A DNA stretch of 64,000 bases from positions 19,273,261 to 19,337,260 of the forward strand of contig NC_052359.1 of NCBI RefSeq assembly GCF_009727055.1, read 5' to 3'. Source of the stretch: Benincasa hispida. Taxonomy: Eukaryota; Streptophyta; Magnoliopsida; Cucurbitales; Cucurbitaceae. Shown piece by piece: positions 32,589 through 45,365 of this stretch. The notes under the pieces were generated by a model, which was not told the origin of the DNA, made no database searches, and saw nothing but the letters and a program-made list of their open reading frames with translations. The stretch's first letter is position 1, and each line of letters opens with the position of its first letter. The position numbers and the translations under genes were made by a program.

Positions 32589-33779
32589 TTTTTTTTTTTT
32601 AAATATTTTTTTAGTTGAAAGAGATGAAGTTGAATCTCTAACCTCAAAATAATAAAAACAGTTTTAAAATCTAAAAAGTCTTAAGTATTAGAGAAAATTT
32701 CAATTTACACCCATAAACTTTGAAGGTTATACGAATTTAAATCTTGAACTTTCGTAAGTGTAATAATTAACACTTTACCTCAAACTCAATTTGAAAAATA
32801 TCGTGCAAAACATATAGTTATTTCAATTGAATTTCTCAATTGTTATAAGTGAACTAAATTTAGACCCTTTATTAAGATTATATTTGAAAATTGACTTTGC
32901 ATTTAAATCTTAATTGAGATTTCTTGTCGATTCACAAAATAGACGATTAAAATTAATGCATGAAAATTTTTGAAAGGAAATCTTATATAGAATCTAAATT
33001 AATTCGTTTACGAAAGTTGAAGGATTTAATATATGAAATCATAAGTCTCACACGATATTTATCTAAACAAGATATAATGGACAAGATAAATTAATATCCT
33101 TGCGAAAGTTTAGAGTTTAAATTAATATAATTGTCCATTTAGACTTTAAATTGATACACATAAGAATATGATATTTTCCATAAATATTCATTGAAATTTC
33201 TATAATTTCAAACACTTTTTAATTTCTAAGAAGCAAAGAGTGAAAAAAGAAAAACCATGAAATAAAAAAACATATCTACAATTAAACATTTAGTCCTCTT
33301 CGATGGATAAAAAACAAATATTATAATGAAATTAATCTATCATTTTCATATATAATTAAAATATATATGGATAAGGTAAGATATTTTTGAGAAATTTATT
33401 AGGGCATTCTATATACGTAATAAAAGACGACTTTGTTAATAATATATGCCCATGGAACAATCATTAAAAAGATATAATAAATAATAAACTAAAAAGGTTA
33501 CTTTTCCACATTATATAAACAAAATATGGTCAGCTCTTAAAAGGTGGATTGCTTTTTTAGTTATTCATTATCATATTAAGAGAAGATGATTATGACAAAT
33601 TGATTGCATTATATATATATTATCATTGTTTCTCCGTCAAATATGTAATTTTTAATGGGTCTACGGATTTGAGTTCCGTTAACTTTACATTTTTATATAA
33701 ATCTTTTTCTTAGTACAATATAAAGAAATAGCAAACACAATTACAAACCAAGCGAATCAAGTTGAAGTGCGGAATTCAC
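32589..33779. other. AT-rich non-coding
   Basis: No gene, repeat edge or RNA gene recognised. Confidence 0.5.
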
Positions 33780-33960
33780 TTATTGAGGATGTTCTTCAAG
33801 CCAAGCGACAAAGTATCTAAAATCTTCGTATATGGATAGCTAACTCGTGAGCGATAGAATTACTTCTATGATTAGTCTAAAGGAATCCAATGAAAGGACC
33901 TTTGTGATGGAGATCTTGAATAGCGTCCACAAAAGTCTGAACCTCATTCACTTACCATTA
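33780..33960 (-). pseudogene. RNase H-like (RVT_3) remnant
   Basis: Minus-strand reading gives VNEVQTFVDAIQDLHHKG, then a break, TNHRSNSIAHELAIHIRRF, a stop and an RTSSIS-like end. The 'N..(S/A)N.(I/V)AH.LA' pattern is the C-terminal block of plant RNase H-like RVT_3 domains, found in non-LTR retroelement-derived proteins. Short and with stops; no upstream part seen. Confidence 0.45.
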
Positions 33961-35351
33961 ATATAAATTTATACTATATATAAAAGAAGCTATAAAGGAG
34001 AATTAGTAGGTATCCATTTTGCTCTTATGTTTTTAATGATTAATTATGTAACCGTTTGTCGACGGGATACGCCTTTCCGAATGTATGTGTCTCTTTAAAA
34101 GACAATAGAGGTACCTTTCTAATTTTCAAATTTTAGGTCGAATATGTGCAATGGGTGCTTCTGGAATATAACTCTTCGAGCGTATGTGTTGATTTATATA
34201 TTTCCAAATTAAAGTTTTAAGTTGAGTTTTAGACTATATTAAAATATTTTTCATAAATTCTATGGAGATTAAAACAAACCTCAAATAATATTTAATTATG
34301 ATAAAATGATATTTAAACAAAAACTAAATACTTTTAGTCAATACGAATTAAAATTATGAGATTTTATGGGCCATCGATGAGAATCTTTATCTTCCTATCT
34401 ATTATTAAATTTTCACAAAATCCTATTTTGTCCATCTCTTCAAAGAGTTGCAAGTATTTAAATAGTTACTAACAATTTTTTTTGCTTTATACGGTACAAC
34501 ATGGAAGAATTGTTCATGAAAAAGACGATAATATGAAAATAAAAATTATTATATTTTTCTATCTAAAATTTATGATAATTAAAACAAAAATATAGAATAT
34601 TTTATTTATTACATGCTAAAATTACTATATTTAAAAAAATAATAAAAACTATAAGATTCCATATGCATATGTATGGTTGCTTGTCTAGTATACATAAATA
34701 AGGATTATAGAGGAAGAGGAGAATCTTTTGTTTCCTCTTTTTACCTATACTTTTGTAGTAAATCCTTCTTTTACTCTTTTCTGATGGGACACAATGATTC
34801 AAAAGTACGTGTCTATTGAGTTTAACAGGTGTAATTATTATCAATGAGATGCAACTCTTTTCAAGAAGGGACATAGTTCTTCAAATGTTTATGTTTTTTG
34901 AGTCTAATATATACAATTAATGTAAGAAAGATTTTCACAGATAGAAAAAATGTCAAACTATTTACAGAAATAGCAAAAAAGAAAAAAAATACTGATAGAT
35001 ACTGATTCTATCAGCATCTATTAAAAAAAATTAAAATTTTGCTATTTTATGTAAATAAACTTTTTTATTATTTTTATACTTTTGAAAATCTAGAGAATAG
35101 AAAATGTCAATACAAATTTATACATAAAAAATAAAGCAAAATAACTATTTTGGAGATAAAAAAAAATTATTAAAAATTTTAAATATAGAGAGGGAAAATT
35201 TTGAAAGACACGCTTTGAGAGAGAAGCAGAGCTAGAAAGAGGAAGCATGATTTTAGAGAGAAAAAGTACAGATAATTAAAGGAAAAATTTTAGACAACTC
35301 AACTAAAAAATAGAGAAAAACTAGAGAAACGTAGGGGATTAAAAAATGGAG
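33961..35351. other. AT-rich non-coding
   Basis: No gene supported. The 90-codon minus-strand ORF at 34602-34874 has no recognisable feature. Confidence 0.5.
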
Positions 35352-35847
35352 CTCATAATAGGGTTGACAACGAAGTCGGGGAGGGTTCCCATCTCCGTCT
35401 CTATTGGGGGATTTTACCCCATCCCCGCTCCCATCCACGCCATTTGAAGGCAGAGATGGGGGCAGCGATTCCCTATCGGAGAAACGGGTCCCCGCGGGAC
35501 CCATTCCATGTTTTCTTTTTCGTATAGTTTTTTTTTATTATATATATTTTTTCTCCTAAAATTCTATTTGGTTTGGGCTTGGACATTTTAGTTGGGTTTA
35601 GATTGGGTTAAATTAAAAACTAAAACTTAAATACTTAATTAATATATATATATATATAAACCTAATCGGGGCAGAGTCGGAGACGTGGACGGGACAGGGA
35701 TACCCTCCCCATACCCGTCCCGTCCCTGGTTCGGGAATCCTAAAGGGGTTCTCCGATTTGACCCATCCCTGCTCAAACTGGGGATTCCCCGCCCCAACAG
35801 GATCTGACCTTACGGGAAATTTCACCAACCTTATTCACCTACGGGAA
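35352..35847. mobile_element. GC-rich non-autonomous DNA transposon candidate
   Basis: Two GC-rich flanks ('gtcggggagggttcccatct', 35372; 'gtcccgtccctggttcggga', 35718) around an AT-rich centre with (TA)n at 35643-35658. Ends 'atagggttgacaa' and 'ttcaccaaccttat' form a weak inverted repeat. It matches the fragment at 19044-19200. Minus-strand ORFs inside are low-complexity by-products. A target duplication was not found. Confidence 0.5.
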
Positions 35848-35891
35848 TTTATGATGCTCATATTATAGCACAATAAATTTCTCATAGTTGA

Positions 35892-36260
35892 TGTTGGAGG
35901 AGTAGATTTTGGCTCAGCAAAATAAAGTTAAAATTTAAGATAAAATAATATAATAAAAAATAATAAAAGATAATATGAGATTTGATCTTAACGGCAGGGA
36001 TTAGGAAATTCATAACCTAATCTTAGTAAGATTAAGATGAATCCGAGCTCAAATCTCCTATAAATACATCTCTTATGGCTCTATAATAGATAACTTAAAC
36101 TTTTGACTTCTTTTCTATTGTTCAAATTCTATTATTGACTTAGGCGTTGGAGCTCTTTTTCTTTGTTTTGTAGGGTCTCTTTTCTCTGAATTATAAATTT
36201 ATTATTGATATCACGTGGAGGTTAGGTACGTTTTTCCTTAGTCAAAATTTGGCATCAACA
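35892..36260 (+). mobile_element. Gypsy (Tat-like) LTR
   Basis: TGTTGGAGG...CATCAACA, 369 bp, flanked by GTTGA and ATTGA (4 of 5 bases). A 'tataaata' box at 36058-36065, the 'ttaggcgttggagctc' and 'ttgttttgtaggg' blocks, and 'cgtttttccttagtcaaaat' with 'ttggcatcaaca' are typical of Tat-lineage LTRs. The next bases could also be a decayed primer site, so solo LTR versus 5' LTR is undecided. Confidence 0.6.
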
Positions 36261-37216
36261 ATTGACATTGTAGACTATGTTTTGTTTGTTTGTTTTTTTT
36301 TAAAGAAGAAATTTATGTTTTATTCACTCTTAGAATGTGAGTATTTTTTTATATTTATTTTAGGAGTATGCTTTGTTTTGCTTATTGCATTGTAGTTTTA
36401 GAAAAGAAAACATTTGTGTAGGTTATAATTTTAGAAAATCAAATACTATTTTTTAAATTAAGGTTAAAATTTCGATATTTCATGTGCATGGCAGGTGTTC
36501 GTTACGATTATATACAAAATACACGAAATAAGTAACAAAAGATTAGGTCGATTAGGTTGTATATGGCTCTACTTAGTATCTAATAGATGACATTGTATTT
36601 TAATTAGTTTAATGGCAGATTTACCCTGGTAATAACATCCTATAATTAAGGTTTAATTGAATTATAAATGAAAAATAAAAACACCCCTACAAAATTGGAT
36701 AAACCAAAATCCAACCATTCCAAAAATAATTTAGAAGGAATATTCAAAATCAAATGAATAATAATAATGTAAGAAAATCGGTTAAAGAAGAACTTTTAAT
36801 GATAACTTGATAAACTATCTAATTTTAAATTTATATAAACAATGGACCAAAAATTAGGCAAAATAATTGAGAAGTTTCTTAGGAAATACACTATATTAAA
36901 CTCTAACCTCATACCCAAAATGCAAAACACTTTTCTTCCATCATTTACTTGATATTATAATTGTTAACAACATTATTTTGTGTAGACACTTTATTTGTTA
37001 ACAACCTTAACTTGCGTAAACAACGGGGATGTCAAAATTTGGACAGAAAAAATGCATCCAACGTACATAACCACAACAGTAAATTTGTAATTTGGGAAAT
37101 AGATGGCCGGCAAAACAAAGAAAAAAACCCTCCAATGCCAAAATCAGAACTTTATAATGGAGAAAAAGTTAGAAGTTTCAGATACCTCATATGAAGCTAT
37201 AATGATGTGTTTATAG
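36261..37216. other. AT-rich non-coding
   Basis: Nothing recognised. Confidence 0.5.
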
Positions 37217-37597
37217 TGTTAGACGTATTTTAAATAATAATATGTATAATTAAAGTAGGAGCTATGTATGTGGATTAATATTTTATCACATTGAGTTATT
37301 AGATTGAGTCCTATTATGTGATTTATTTAATTAAAGCCCTAGATTTCTAATTAAGTATGAACTTAATAGTGGAAGCCAATTCCTAATTAATTAGGGTTCA
37401 ATGGAACCTTAATTGAATATATAAAGAGATCTTAAGGCTATGGTCTTCAACATATCAAAATAATACACAGCCGGTCTTTCTTCAATCCCATCCCACTAAT
37501 CCGAAGTTTTAGTCATTTAAAGTTATCATCAATCTGTTAATGGAAATGATTCTAGGGTTAATCTATTCAATATATATTTAAAGTAATTATGTTAATA
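37217..37597 (+). mobile_element. 5' LTR of a truncated LTR element
   Basis: Approximate LTR starting TGTTAGACG and ending just before TGGTATCAAAGTATG (37600-37614), an initiator-Met-type primer site with one change. A 'tatataaagag' TATA-like box at 37418. Left edge is inferred from the TG and from length; no second LTR found. Confidence 0.55.
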
Positions 37598-38480
37598 AGT
37601 GGTATCAAAGTATGAATTTCGGTTTATATTTATATTTCATTGGTATTGTGATTTAATTTTGGTTTTGGCATTAAAGAATTTAAAAAAAGGACGGTGGATG
37701 TGCGTTTCGCCATTTTTTATTCAATGAATTCAGTGGAATTATTGTTATTATTTTTTTTTAAAAAAGGGGACAAGGCCATATGACAATCGACAATTATACT
37801 TCAAAAACTTTTGGGAATATTATTCAAAATTGTGTGATAGAAAGCTTGAATTCAGTGGATTTTTAATAGGGTTTTGTTTGATAATATTGAATTTGGTGGT
37901 TTTTATTTATTTTTAAATAGTTTGATAATATTAAATTTGTCAACGATTTGAATTACTTGTCGTTTGAGGGTCTTGCCAACCTTGTTTTTCCAGTCAATTG
38001 CCCATGGAATTTCTTGTCGGGGTTTTAAGTTTTCTTGATTAATAATTTGGTGAAGTTATTGTCGGTGCTTCTTGATTCTTGATTGATGAGTTTGTGAATT
38101 TGAATCTAAAGTTTGATTGATGATTTGAGTTTAAACTAGATTAATCATATTGTGAATTTAGGTTTAAATTTGATTAATCATTTATGGATTTAAGTTAAAT
38201 TTGATTAATCATGTTGTGGATTCAAGTTTAAATTGATCAGGTTGTGAATTTAAGTTTGAATTTGATTGATAATTTTTGGTGATATTTGCGTGTTTATATT
38301 ACTTTATTTGTATTTCGTGTATGCAATTTTTGGGTGAATTTTGGTAAAGACTATTTGATGTTTTTGTTCCATTATTTTTGTACAATAATATTATTATATT
38401 ATTATGTCTTATATTTTAAATTAAACTGGTCAAAATAATATGATAATTTAAAAATTGGTCAAAATAATATCTAACTAATT
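37598..38480 (+). mobile_element. Leader of the same element, with degenerate repeats
   Basis: Non-coding. 38090-38275 contains four to five imperfect copies of about 40 bp ('ttgtgaatttaagtttaaat' + 'ttgattaatca'). Ends where Copia D begins. Confidence 0.5.
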
Positions 38481-39195
38481 TGTATGACCATTCTTAACCA
38501 ATCTCTCAATCCCGTTGAGATTTATGTGACCAAGTCTCAAGTACTAAAGATAGTCATTTGGAGAAACTTTCCTTTTCTTATTTTGAGTCTCAACTGTTTT
38601 AAACAACTCTCTATTCAAAACGGCTTTTACCTCAGTCGGTTTTAATAAGTATAAGTTATTTTCCAATTTTGAGATTCTTCGAAGTAATGAACACTTCATC
38701 ATTATCAAAAGAAACTTTATAAGTTTGTTCCAGCAAACAAGAGATGGATATTATATTCCTTTTCGTAGAAGGAATGTAATAAACATTTTTCAGTAGAATA
38801 TACTTGTCTCCTATAAATAACTTCATATCTCCCACTGCTTTAGCTGAAACAACCTCTCCGGTCCTTACCTTAAAGATTACTTCGTCTTTTATAAACTGTT
38901 TCCAAGAACTTGTTTCCTAAGAGAAAGTACAGATATGATTAGTGGTGCCTAAATTTATTATTCAGGTTTTATAGTTTTCCACTAAGCATGTTTCGATGAC
39001 AAGTAAATCATATTTATTTTGTCGTTCGATTTCAACATTCTCATCTATATAGTTCAAAACTTTAGATGAGTTGGGAGATAGAGGATAATCCTCTATTAAA
39101 ACTTGTTTTGAATCATCGTTTGCTTGTAATTTGTATGTTGAATTGGTTTTTCCGTTAACTAATTTGGAAGTGAGTATTTTAGAAGAATTCAACAT
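38481..39195 (-). pseudogene. Copia D gag/protease/pre-integrase remnant
   Basis: The ORF 39195-38962 starts MLNSSKILTSKLVNGK and keeps only the gag N-terminus (VLIEDYPLSPNSSK). It then jumps to KYDLLVIETCLVEN, the linker before the protease. The protease motif that follows reads IINLGTTNH, so the catalytic D-S-G is N-L-G. The sequence can be followed in broken frames through the gag-pre-integrase segment to a 'RLVKNG'-like motif, where it ends. Most of gag, including any zinc knuckle, is missing, exactly as in Copia 1. Confidence 0.8.
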
Positions 39196-41352
39196 GCTGA
39201 AAGTTTTAAATAAATTCTAATTAGAAAAATGTAACTAAATCCAAAATCAAGTTTTAGCAAATAATAATGTACCCATAATCATTATTTATTTGCAAGGATA
39301 CTATAATGAGTCCGAATAAGTACTACCGAGGGGCAGTCAAATACTCCTTCAGTAAAGCAAAACAATTTTTGACCAAACACTATCTCCAAAATAACTCTTA
39401 TTCCTATAGTCGTTTAGTTACTGCTTTCGGATAGAAATTACTAACATTTTAGTAATTCTGTAAGTGTAACCCTCAGTTTTTAGGCCTCAGAGATCGGCCC
39501 CAATGATGCTACCGAAATGGAAAGTCAAGGTTGAGAATGGACGTCTATTTCTGGAGTTTGAGTTGTTTGAATCCTATGTTACAACCCTCCGAGGGGATAG
39601 CCGTCGTTAAACAACTAGCAAGGGCTGCCTAAAGTGAACCAGCAGGCGCAACGTAGGAATCTCACGGTCCAAACTAATGGATGAGACCGCAGGACACATT
39701 GACACATATCCTTCATCCACTTACTATGAACTACTTCCCCATTCACCTTGCTTTTGACTCATACAATCACTTTCCGAATGGAGGTCACTCCCAGGGTGAC
39801 ATGAAGCGTCATATGAATCTCACGGTATGAACTTTTTTAGAGACGTGAAAGTTGAAATTAATATATCACATAATTGAATTTTATTTGAATGACTTCCCCT
39901 TATTCACCTGAATCTTGATTTATGCAAATATTTTTCGAATGGATGTCACTCTTAGGGTGACACGAAGTATTGCATAAATCTTGGTTGTGAACTCTTCAGG
40001 ACGTGAGAGCTTAAAAATAACGTATCGTATATGTTATTTATCTCCCATTGAAATGTTCAAATAACTTTATCATATAAGTTATTAAACTTCCATTGAAGTG
40101 TTCTACTATTTGTTTGGGTAAATACTCAGGTTTATTTCACTAATTAAACAACTTTAAGTCTATGTGGTTTATCCAAGTATAACAATTATAAAAAGTATTT
40201 TAACCTACGATGTCTTAGGTGATAAACCATTTTATTACCTCATACTGCTCACGTATTGCTCATAAAACTGGTTAACAACGCTAAATTATTTGGCCATAAT
40301 CCCCAAGTGTTTTGTAGACCGTCAACTTAAGTACCTCTAGCCTTAGACAGGATTATATACCGGTTGAGTTTGTAACCAAATTTTACAAGATGTCGACCTA
40401 TTTTAACTATTAAAACAGGTGGTTAACCTACGTGAGCATGCAACTTATCTTTGTTGTGGATTTTAAATGTCTAACCTAATTTTATAACAATTTATAAAAT
40501 TTTAGACATGCTAAGTATCCACAACATTCATCAAAGACATTCAATATTTAATATAACTTTTATATTAAAATATTTGAAACCCTATACATGCATACTATAT
40601 ATACATTTTATAACATACTTTCAATGCATGTAACATGCTTCTTATGGTGGGATTTTAAATCTACATGGCATACTTTATGCACATACAAGACTTATTTAAT
40701 TATAACATACATCACATGCATAAATAATTAAACATAAACTAATATCGTTTTAGTTTTGGCATTATCAAGCAAACAAAAGCCTAATTATTACAAAAACAGC
40801 AAAAACCGACTTCAAAAAGCTTCTAGATCGCTCGAACCACCTTGAACCGACTCGAACCGGACCTTCAACGCTCAAAATGGGCAAAATCGGGCAAAAAACC
40901 ATCGAGTACCATCAAGCATCGAGTATTTCATTAAATACCATCGAATGGCTAATCAAGTACCATCGAGTATGGCATCATGCATCGAGTATTTCACAAAATA
41001 CCATCGAGTTACATCGAGTATGGCATCGTGCATCGAATATTTCATAAAATATCATTGAGTAAACGCATCGAGTTTGTGGCAGTGATTTGAATTTCCAGTT
41101 CCTACTTCTCGACCTTCTTCACTTCTTTCTTCAATTACATCCTAATTGCAACTCTAATGACTCCAAACAAATTACAGACCTTAAACACACATTAAGGCCC
41201 ATCAAACAAGAGCCAATTACAAGAGTTACAATATAGTTGAAAAGATTCAAATGCCAAAACATAGAAAAGCCATATCAATTCACCATTTTCATACAGTTTA
41301 TGAAAAACACTCACCAAACTCAAATTAACGATAAATTGAGTGTTTAAATCAC
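39196..41352 (-). other. Copia D leader
   Basis: Long non-coding leader (about 2.1 kb), colinear with 49382-51001 plus 55028-55598 of Copia 1 (for example 'gactcat', 'ttccgaatgg', 'aggtcactcccagggtgaca' near 39765-39810). Confidence 0.75.
40885..41070 (-). repeat. Degenerate word array in Copia D leader (CATCGAGTA)
   Basis: About ten copies of CATCGAGTA/CATCGAATA/CATTGAGTA at 10-35 bp spacing with partly shared spacers ('tttca.aaaatac'). It sits between the 'cgaacc/gaaccg' zone (40830-40860) and the primer site. Confidence 0.85.
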
Positions 41353-41353
41353 A

Positions 41354-41364
41354 CTATGATACCA
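41354..41364 (-). other. Primer binding site, one change
   Basis: Minus strand TGGTATCATAG, next to the LTR edge at 41367. Confidence 0.75.
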
Positions 41365-41366
41365 AT

Positions 41367-43264
41367 TGATAGGACATACTAGCATGCAACGGAAGCAAAT
41401 AGAATCAATAAACACTCTAATTACATTTAATTTGAGTTCTAAAAACATGCTTTGACAGAAAATCAGAGGAGGGTTTTTTTATGAACATACCTTTGATGAA
41501 TCCTCCCAAAACCAAGCTGCTGCTCACGCGATTTCAACTCAAATTCTCCAATGAACCACCAAGAGATCTTCTCTACTATTATCAACCTTGAATTTGAGTG
41601 GTGGAACTCCAATTAGAGTGGATTTGTGAAGGGTGTTTGTGTGGGTTTTTAGTGAAGATAAATTTCTGCAACAGGATTCTCAAGAACTCCAAAATTCTTA
41701 CTCAATCTCCAATTCGTAGTGCTTTTATTCACCAAGTGCATGCAAGGATTAAAACTCAGCTTAATGTCAGGATCAATTTCATGAAGAAGTTGGATTTGTG
41801 TGTCAATTTGGGAAGAACACCTCCTACTTGGTGTAAATGTGGGAAAAGCCCACTCAAAACCAAGTTTTCATATTTTTGTAACTTTTCAATTTCAAATTTT
41901 AAATAATACCAAAATTAACTAAAATTTGATTTAATTAATTAAATCTAAAACATCAAAATTCAATTTCTTAAACTGAATTGAAATTGAAAATTGGTTTGAT
42001 TTTTAATTAATTAAACATATTTAATTAATTAAATAATTTAATATCAAATATAATTATTCAAACCCTAATTAGAATTTTGAATTATTCAAGTTCAAACCCT
42101 AATTTTAATTTGATCATTTTCAAACTGAAATTCAATTTGAACAATTCAAATTGATATCATTCCAAATTCACTAAATTTATTAATTCAAAGTGTTCATGTT
42201 TTACGCGCTAGTAGGGACCTTATGGACCTACAGATCATGAGCTCCAACGATTTATATTCATTGGTTAAAAATTTTTAGACCAAATTAATCAGTATTCATT
42301 AACTATTAAGTCAAACCACTATAGCTCGATAGTTGCACTCTCCTGACTGTAGATATATTTGTGTCCACTTGATTTAATCATAATCAGTAAGTCGACCCTT
42401 CACAGGTTGTTCGTAATAACGACTGGGTCAATATGCTGTTTTACCCCCGATATTATATCTTTGCTCCTTAAGTTCCACTGATCCTCTAATGAACAATTGG
42501 TTTGTGATCCAATCACTAAATCAGATATCTTTCGAGCCAATAAGAGGGTGAGACCCATTGTTCAAAACTTGGATTCAGTACTTTAGAGAACAACTTTTCT
42601 TCTATCCCTAAACTGGGTAGGCGTGAATTCCTTATTGAACCCTATGTCCCCAGCTATCTACCCGATCTTACCCCTGACATGGTTGGCTTATTGAGCCGAC
42701 GCTGTTGAGCCAACTCTCTCTTATGCAAATCTAAGGATAATCTAGAATAAATAGGAGTTCATAGTTAGCTCAGGATTAAGATCGAGTTACCTAGGTCATC
42801 TAAGCGAAATAGTCAGTCTTAAACAGCAAATAACGTTAGAAAGTAAGAGTGACTTATTTCTTGGTCCGTTCTTATGCAAACTTATTGCATAGGACGCCCC
42901 CACTCCTCATGTCAATACATGAACGAATCAGGATCACTTCGTTTGTAGCACCTTTACAACAACTTGTAGCAATTACAGAGTGGGCTACATCCAATAGTGT
43001 TACTGGAATAAGGCACCTAACATTATTCATATACTATAGATCATTTTGACTATTTACTTGAACCTGATCCACTTCTATGTCTCCATATAAAGTTCAAGTA
43101 TTCATATAATAGCCATGGATCTTAATTTATTGGATTTAGACTGTATACGTGCAATTTATAAATTCAATAACAACTTTATTGAAGAAATATTGAATAACAT
43201 CTTTATTGATAATAGAATATGTTTCACTTTACAAATTGCGAGTTTTAGGACATACAACCCAACA
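41367..43264 (-). repeat. 5' LTR of Copia D
   Basis: 1898 bp, plus-strand edges TGATAGGACAT and ACCCAACA. It aligns with the Copia 1 LTRs on the opposite strand. It holds the shared core ('aagttccactgatcctctaa' at 42469) and the hairpin at 42873-42891. A 102-codon ORF at 41598-41906 inside it has no support. Confidence 0.85.
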
Positions 43265-45150
43265 GTAGCAATTCATTTTCCCCAGTACAAAATATCAAAA
43301 TTATCTTTATCTTTTATATCATTGTCAGACAAATAAGAACTCAAATCATTCTCCACTTCCAACGAACTTTCTTCTTCTCTCAATCCCTTAAAAACTATCC
43401 ACGAATCATCTATTTCATCGTCTACACCATGATCATCTTCATTTATAGTGATAGTGTTTGACTTTTGACATCACTAGTACTATGACTACCTCGAGTGGAA
43501 GTGTTATGTGATTTATAAAAGTCATGTAGACGATACAAATATACCTTCACACTCTCGGCCATATCCTTAACAAAATCACTTTGATAAACAAAAAAGACAA
43601 TAAATCAAGTATTTTAATTTGTACCGAGGATCAATCACCATAGCACACATATATTTATTCATCTTTTCAAGTGAACCCCCAATACTTATCAAACTTTGTC
43701 TTCATATTCATGGCCATCATACTTAATTAGAACAAAGTTGGTATTGTTGCTTCATTTGTTTAAAGCAAACTGAATTTTATTAATTTCCTTATAACCAACA
43801 TTAAAAGTCACATATGAAGATCCATTTATCTTTGTAGTAGTTTCATAAAACCTTTTAAAAAAAATTAATAAACACACCTAAGCTCAACCAATCAGATACA
43901 CTTGGGGGCCCTAATCTTTTATTTCCACGGTCATCTTCCTCGAAATAATCAACAAAATCTGAGTCCTCTTTCTCTTCCTTTAAAATTCTAAAAGTTTTCT
44001 CAAATTTAATTGCATGTTCAAGTATTAAGTAAATAGAATTCCACCTAGTTGCCACATCTAAACAAACAAGAGCCTTACAACAAATTCTCTCTTGTTTCAC
44101 ACAAGTTTTAAATTTTTCTGTTCTCTTAGGTGATGATTGAACCTATCTCACAACATTACGAATACTAGCAATAGAATCATGCATATCTTTCAGCCCATCA
44201 TTTACAATAAGATTAATAATGTGAGTACAATACCTCATGTGTAATAATTCTCTATCTAAAAACAAAAGATTTCAAACTTTTGAGTCTTCTCTTAACATAA
44301 GAAATAGCCACATCGTTAGAACTTGCATTATCAACGGTGATGAAAATTTTTTTGTCAATCCTTCATTCTCACAAACAACTCTCAATCACCATCCCAATAG
44401 TCTCCTCTTTATGATTAGCAACGTGATAAAAACTCAAAATCTTCTTCTGCAAAACCCATTTAGAATTAATAAAATGTGCCGTGATGACCATGTAGTTCAC
44501 ATTTTGTAGTGAAGTCCAAGTGTCGATAGTAAGACAAACTCTTTGAGAGCTTTTAACTAGAAATGATTTCAACTTTTTTTTTTTTTCTCTTCAAGATAAA
44601 GTTGATATACATCTTTAGCAATTGTTACTCTCGATGGAACATCAAACTTAGGATACGAAACACTACAAAAGTGTCTGAAAACCTCCATTTTAACAAATTT
44701 GAACGACAACACATTCATAATTATCATCTTAGCACATGCTAGTCTACATGCTTGTTGGCTAAACAATGTCGTCATAAAATTACTATCATTGACTCTTTTT
44801 TCATCATTTGAAGGTACAAGTGTTAGGGTGGTTTATCATTTTTCTTCTTCTCTATATGGGTAGTTTTACATTGATTTCTTAAGTGTTTCCATAAAGTGCT
44901 AATTCCACAAGTATTAATGTCACATGAGTAATCTTTATCATAATAGTTACACTTGCACCTAACTCCATCATTAGCACTCGCTTCCATTTTTGTGAAATGA
45001 TCCTACATAGAAAAGGTTGGTTTATTAGGTCTATTTCGGTTGGACTTGAGAGGTAGGAGTGGTATATCTTTAGGAGTTTGGCTACCATTAGGAGCGGGAG
45101 GAGGAGAATGAGGCGACATTTCATTATTACCAGTTCCACTTGCATTACCA
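43265..45150 (-). pseudogene. hAT transposase (BED finger, RICESLEEPER-like)
   Basis: Minus-strand order: BED zinc finger (about 45010-44880) with STLWKHLRNQC, in which the second finger Cys position reads Tyr; VFRHFCSVSYPKF and VPSRVTIAKDVYQLY (44775-44569); VCLTIDTWTSLQNVNYMVI (44572-44369); FITVDNASSNDVAI near 44340-44290; LVCLDVATRWNSIYLILEHA (44100-43855); an acidic stretch; and FDILYWGK at 43290-43270, where Copia D cuts the C-terminal dimerisation region. TIDTWTS, DNASSN and TRWNSIY are standard hAT transposase landmarks. Frameshifts split it into at least four pieces. Inactive. Confidence 0.87.
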
Positions 45151-45182
45151 CTATTGTTGTCTATCTATAAAATAAATGAAAC

Positions 45183-45365
45183 TAGTAAACAAAAACTAAA
45201 CTTACGCATAAACGAAACTAGTAATCATACATAAACAACCGATTAATAACATAAACAACCCATTAATTACACATAAACAACTTATGTATAAAGAGTTTGC
45301 TAATCACACATAAACAACCCATGTATAAAGATGAACCACACATAAATAGCCTATGTGTACAATAA
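45183..45365 (-). repeat. Degenerate repeats upstream of the transposase
   Basis: Five to six variants of 'cacataaacaacccat' at about 25-45 bp spacing. Confidence 0.6.

Larger units (their letters stand above)
38481..43264 (-). mobile_element. Copia D: 5' half of a Ty1/copia element
   Basis: Minus-strand order: 5' LTR (43264-41367), primer site (41364-41354), leader with word array, shortened gag, broken protease, and the beginning of pre-integrase; it stops at about 38481. The same family as Copia 1: the LTRs, leader and gag deletion match. It was inserted into the hAT transposase gene at 43265. The 3' half is lost, so no target duplication can be read. Confidence 0.82.

Noticed and set aside
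34602..34874. 90-codon minus-strand ORF
   Set aside because: No recognisable motif and AT-rich composition like the surroundings; chance ORF likely.
40885..41070. Simple tandem repeat
   Set aside because: Spacing is irregular and many spacers differ, so it does not fit a single period.
41598..41906. 102-codon plus-strand ORF
   Set aside because: Lies inside the Copia D LTR, antisense to the element, and is not kept in the matching Copia 1 LTRs.
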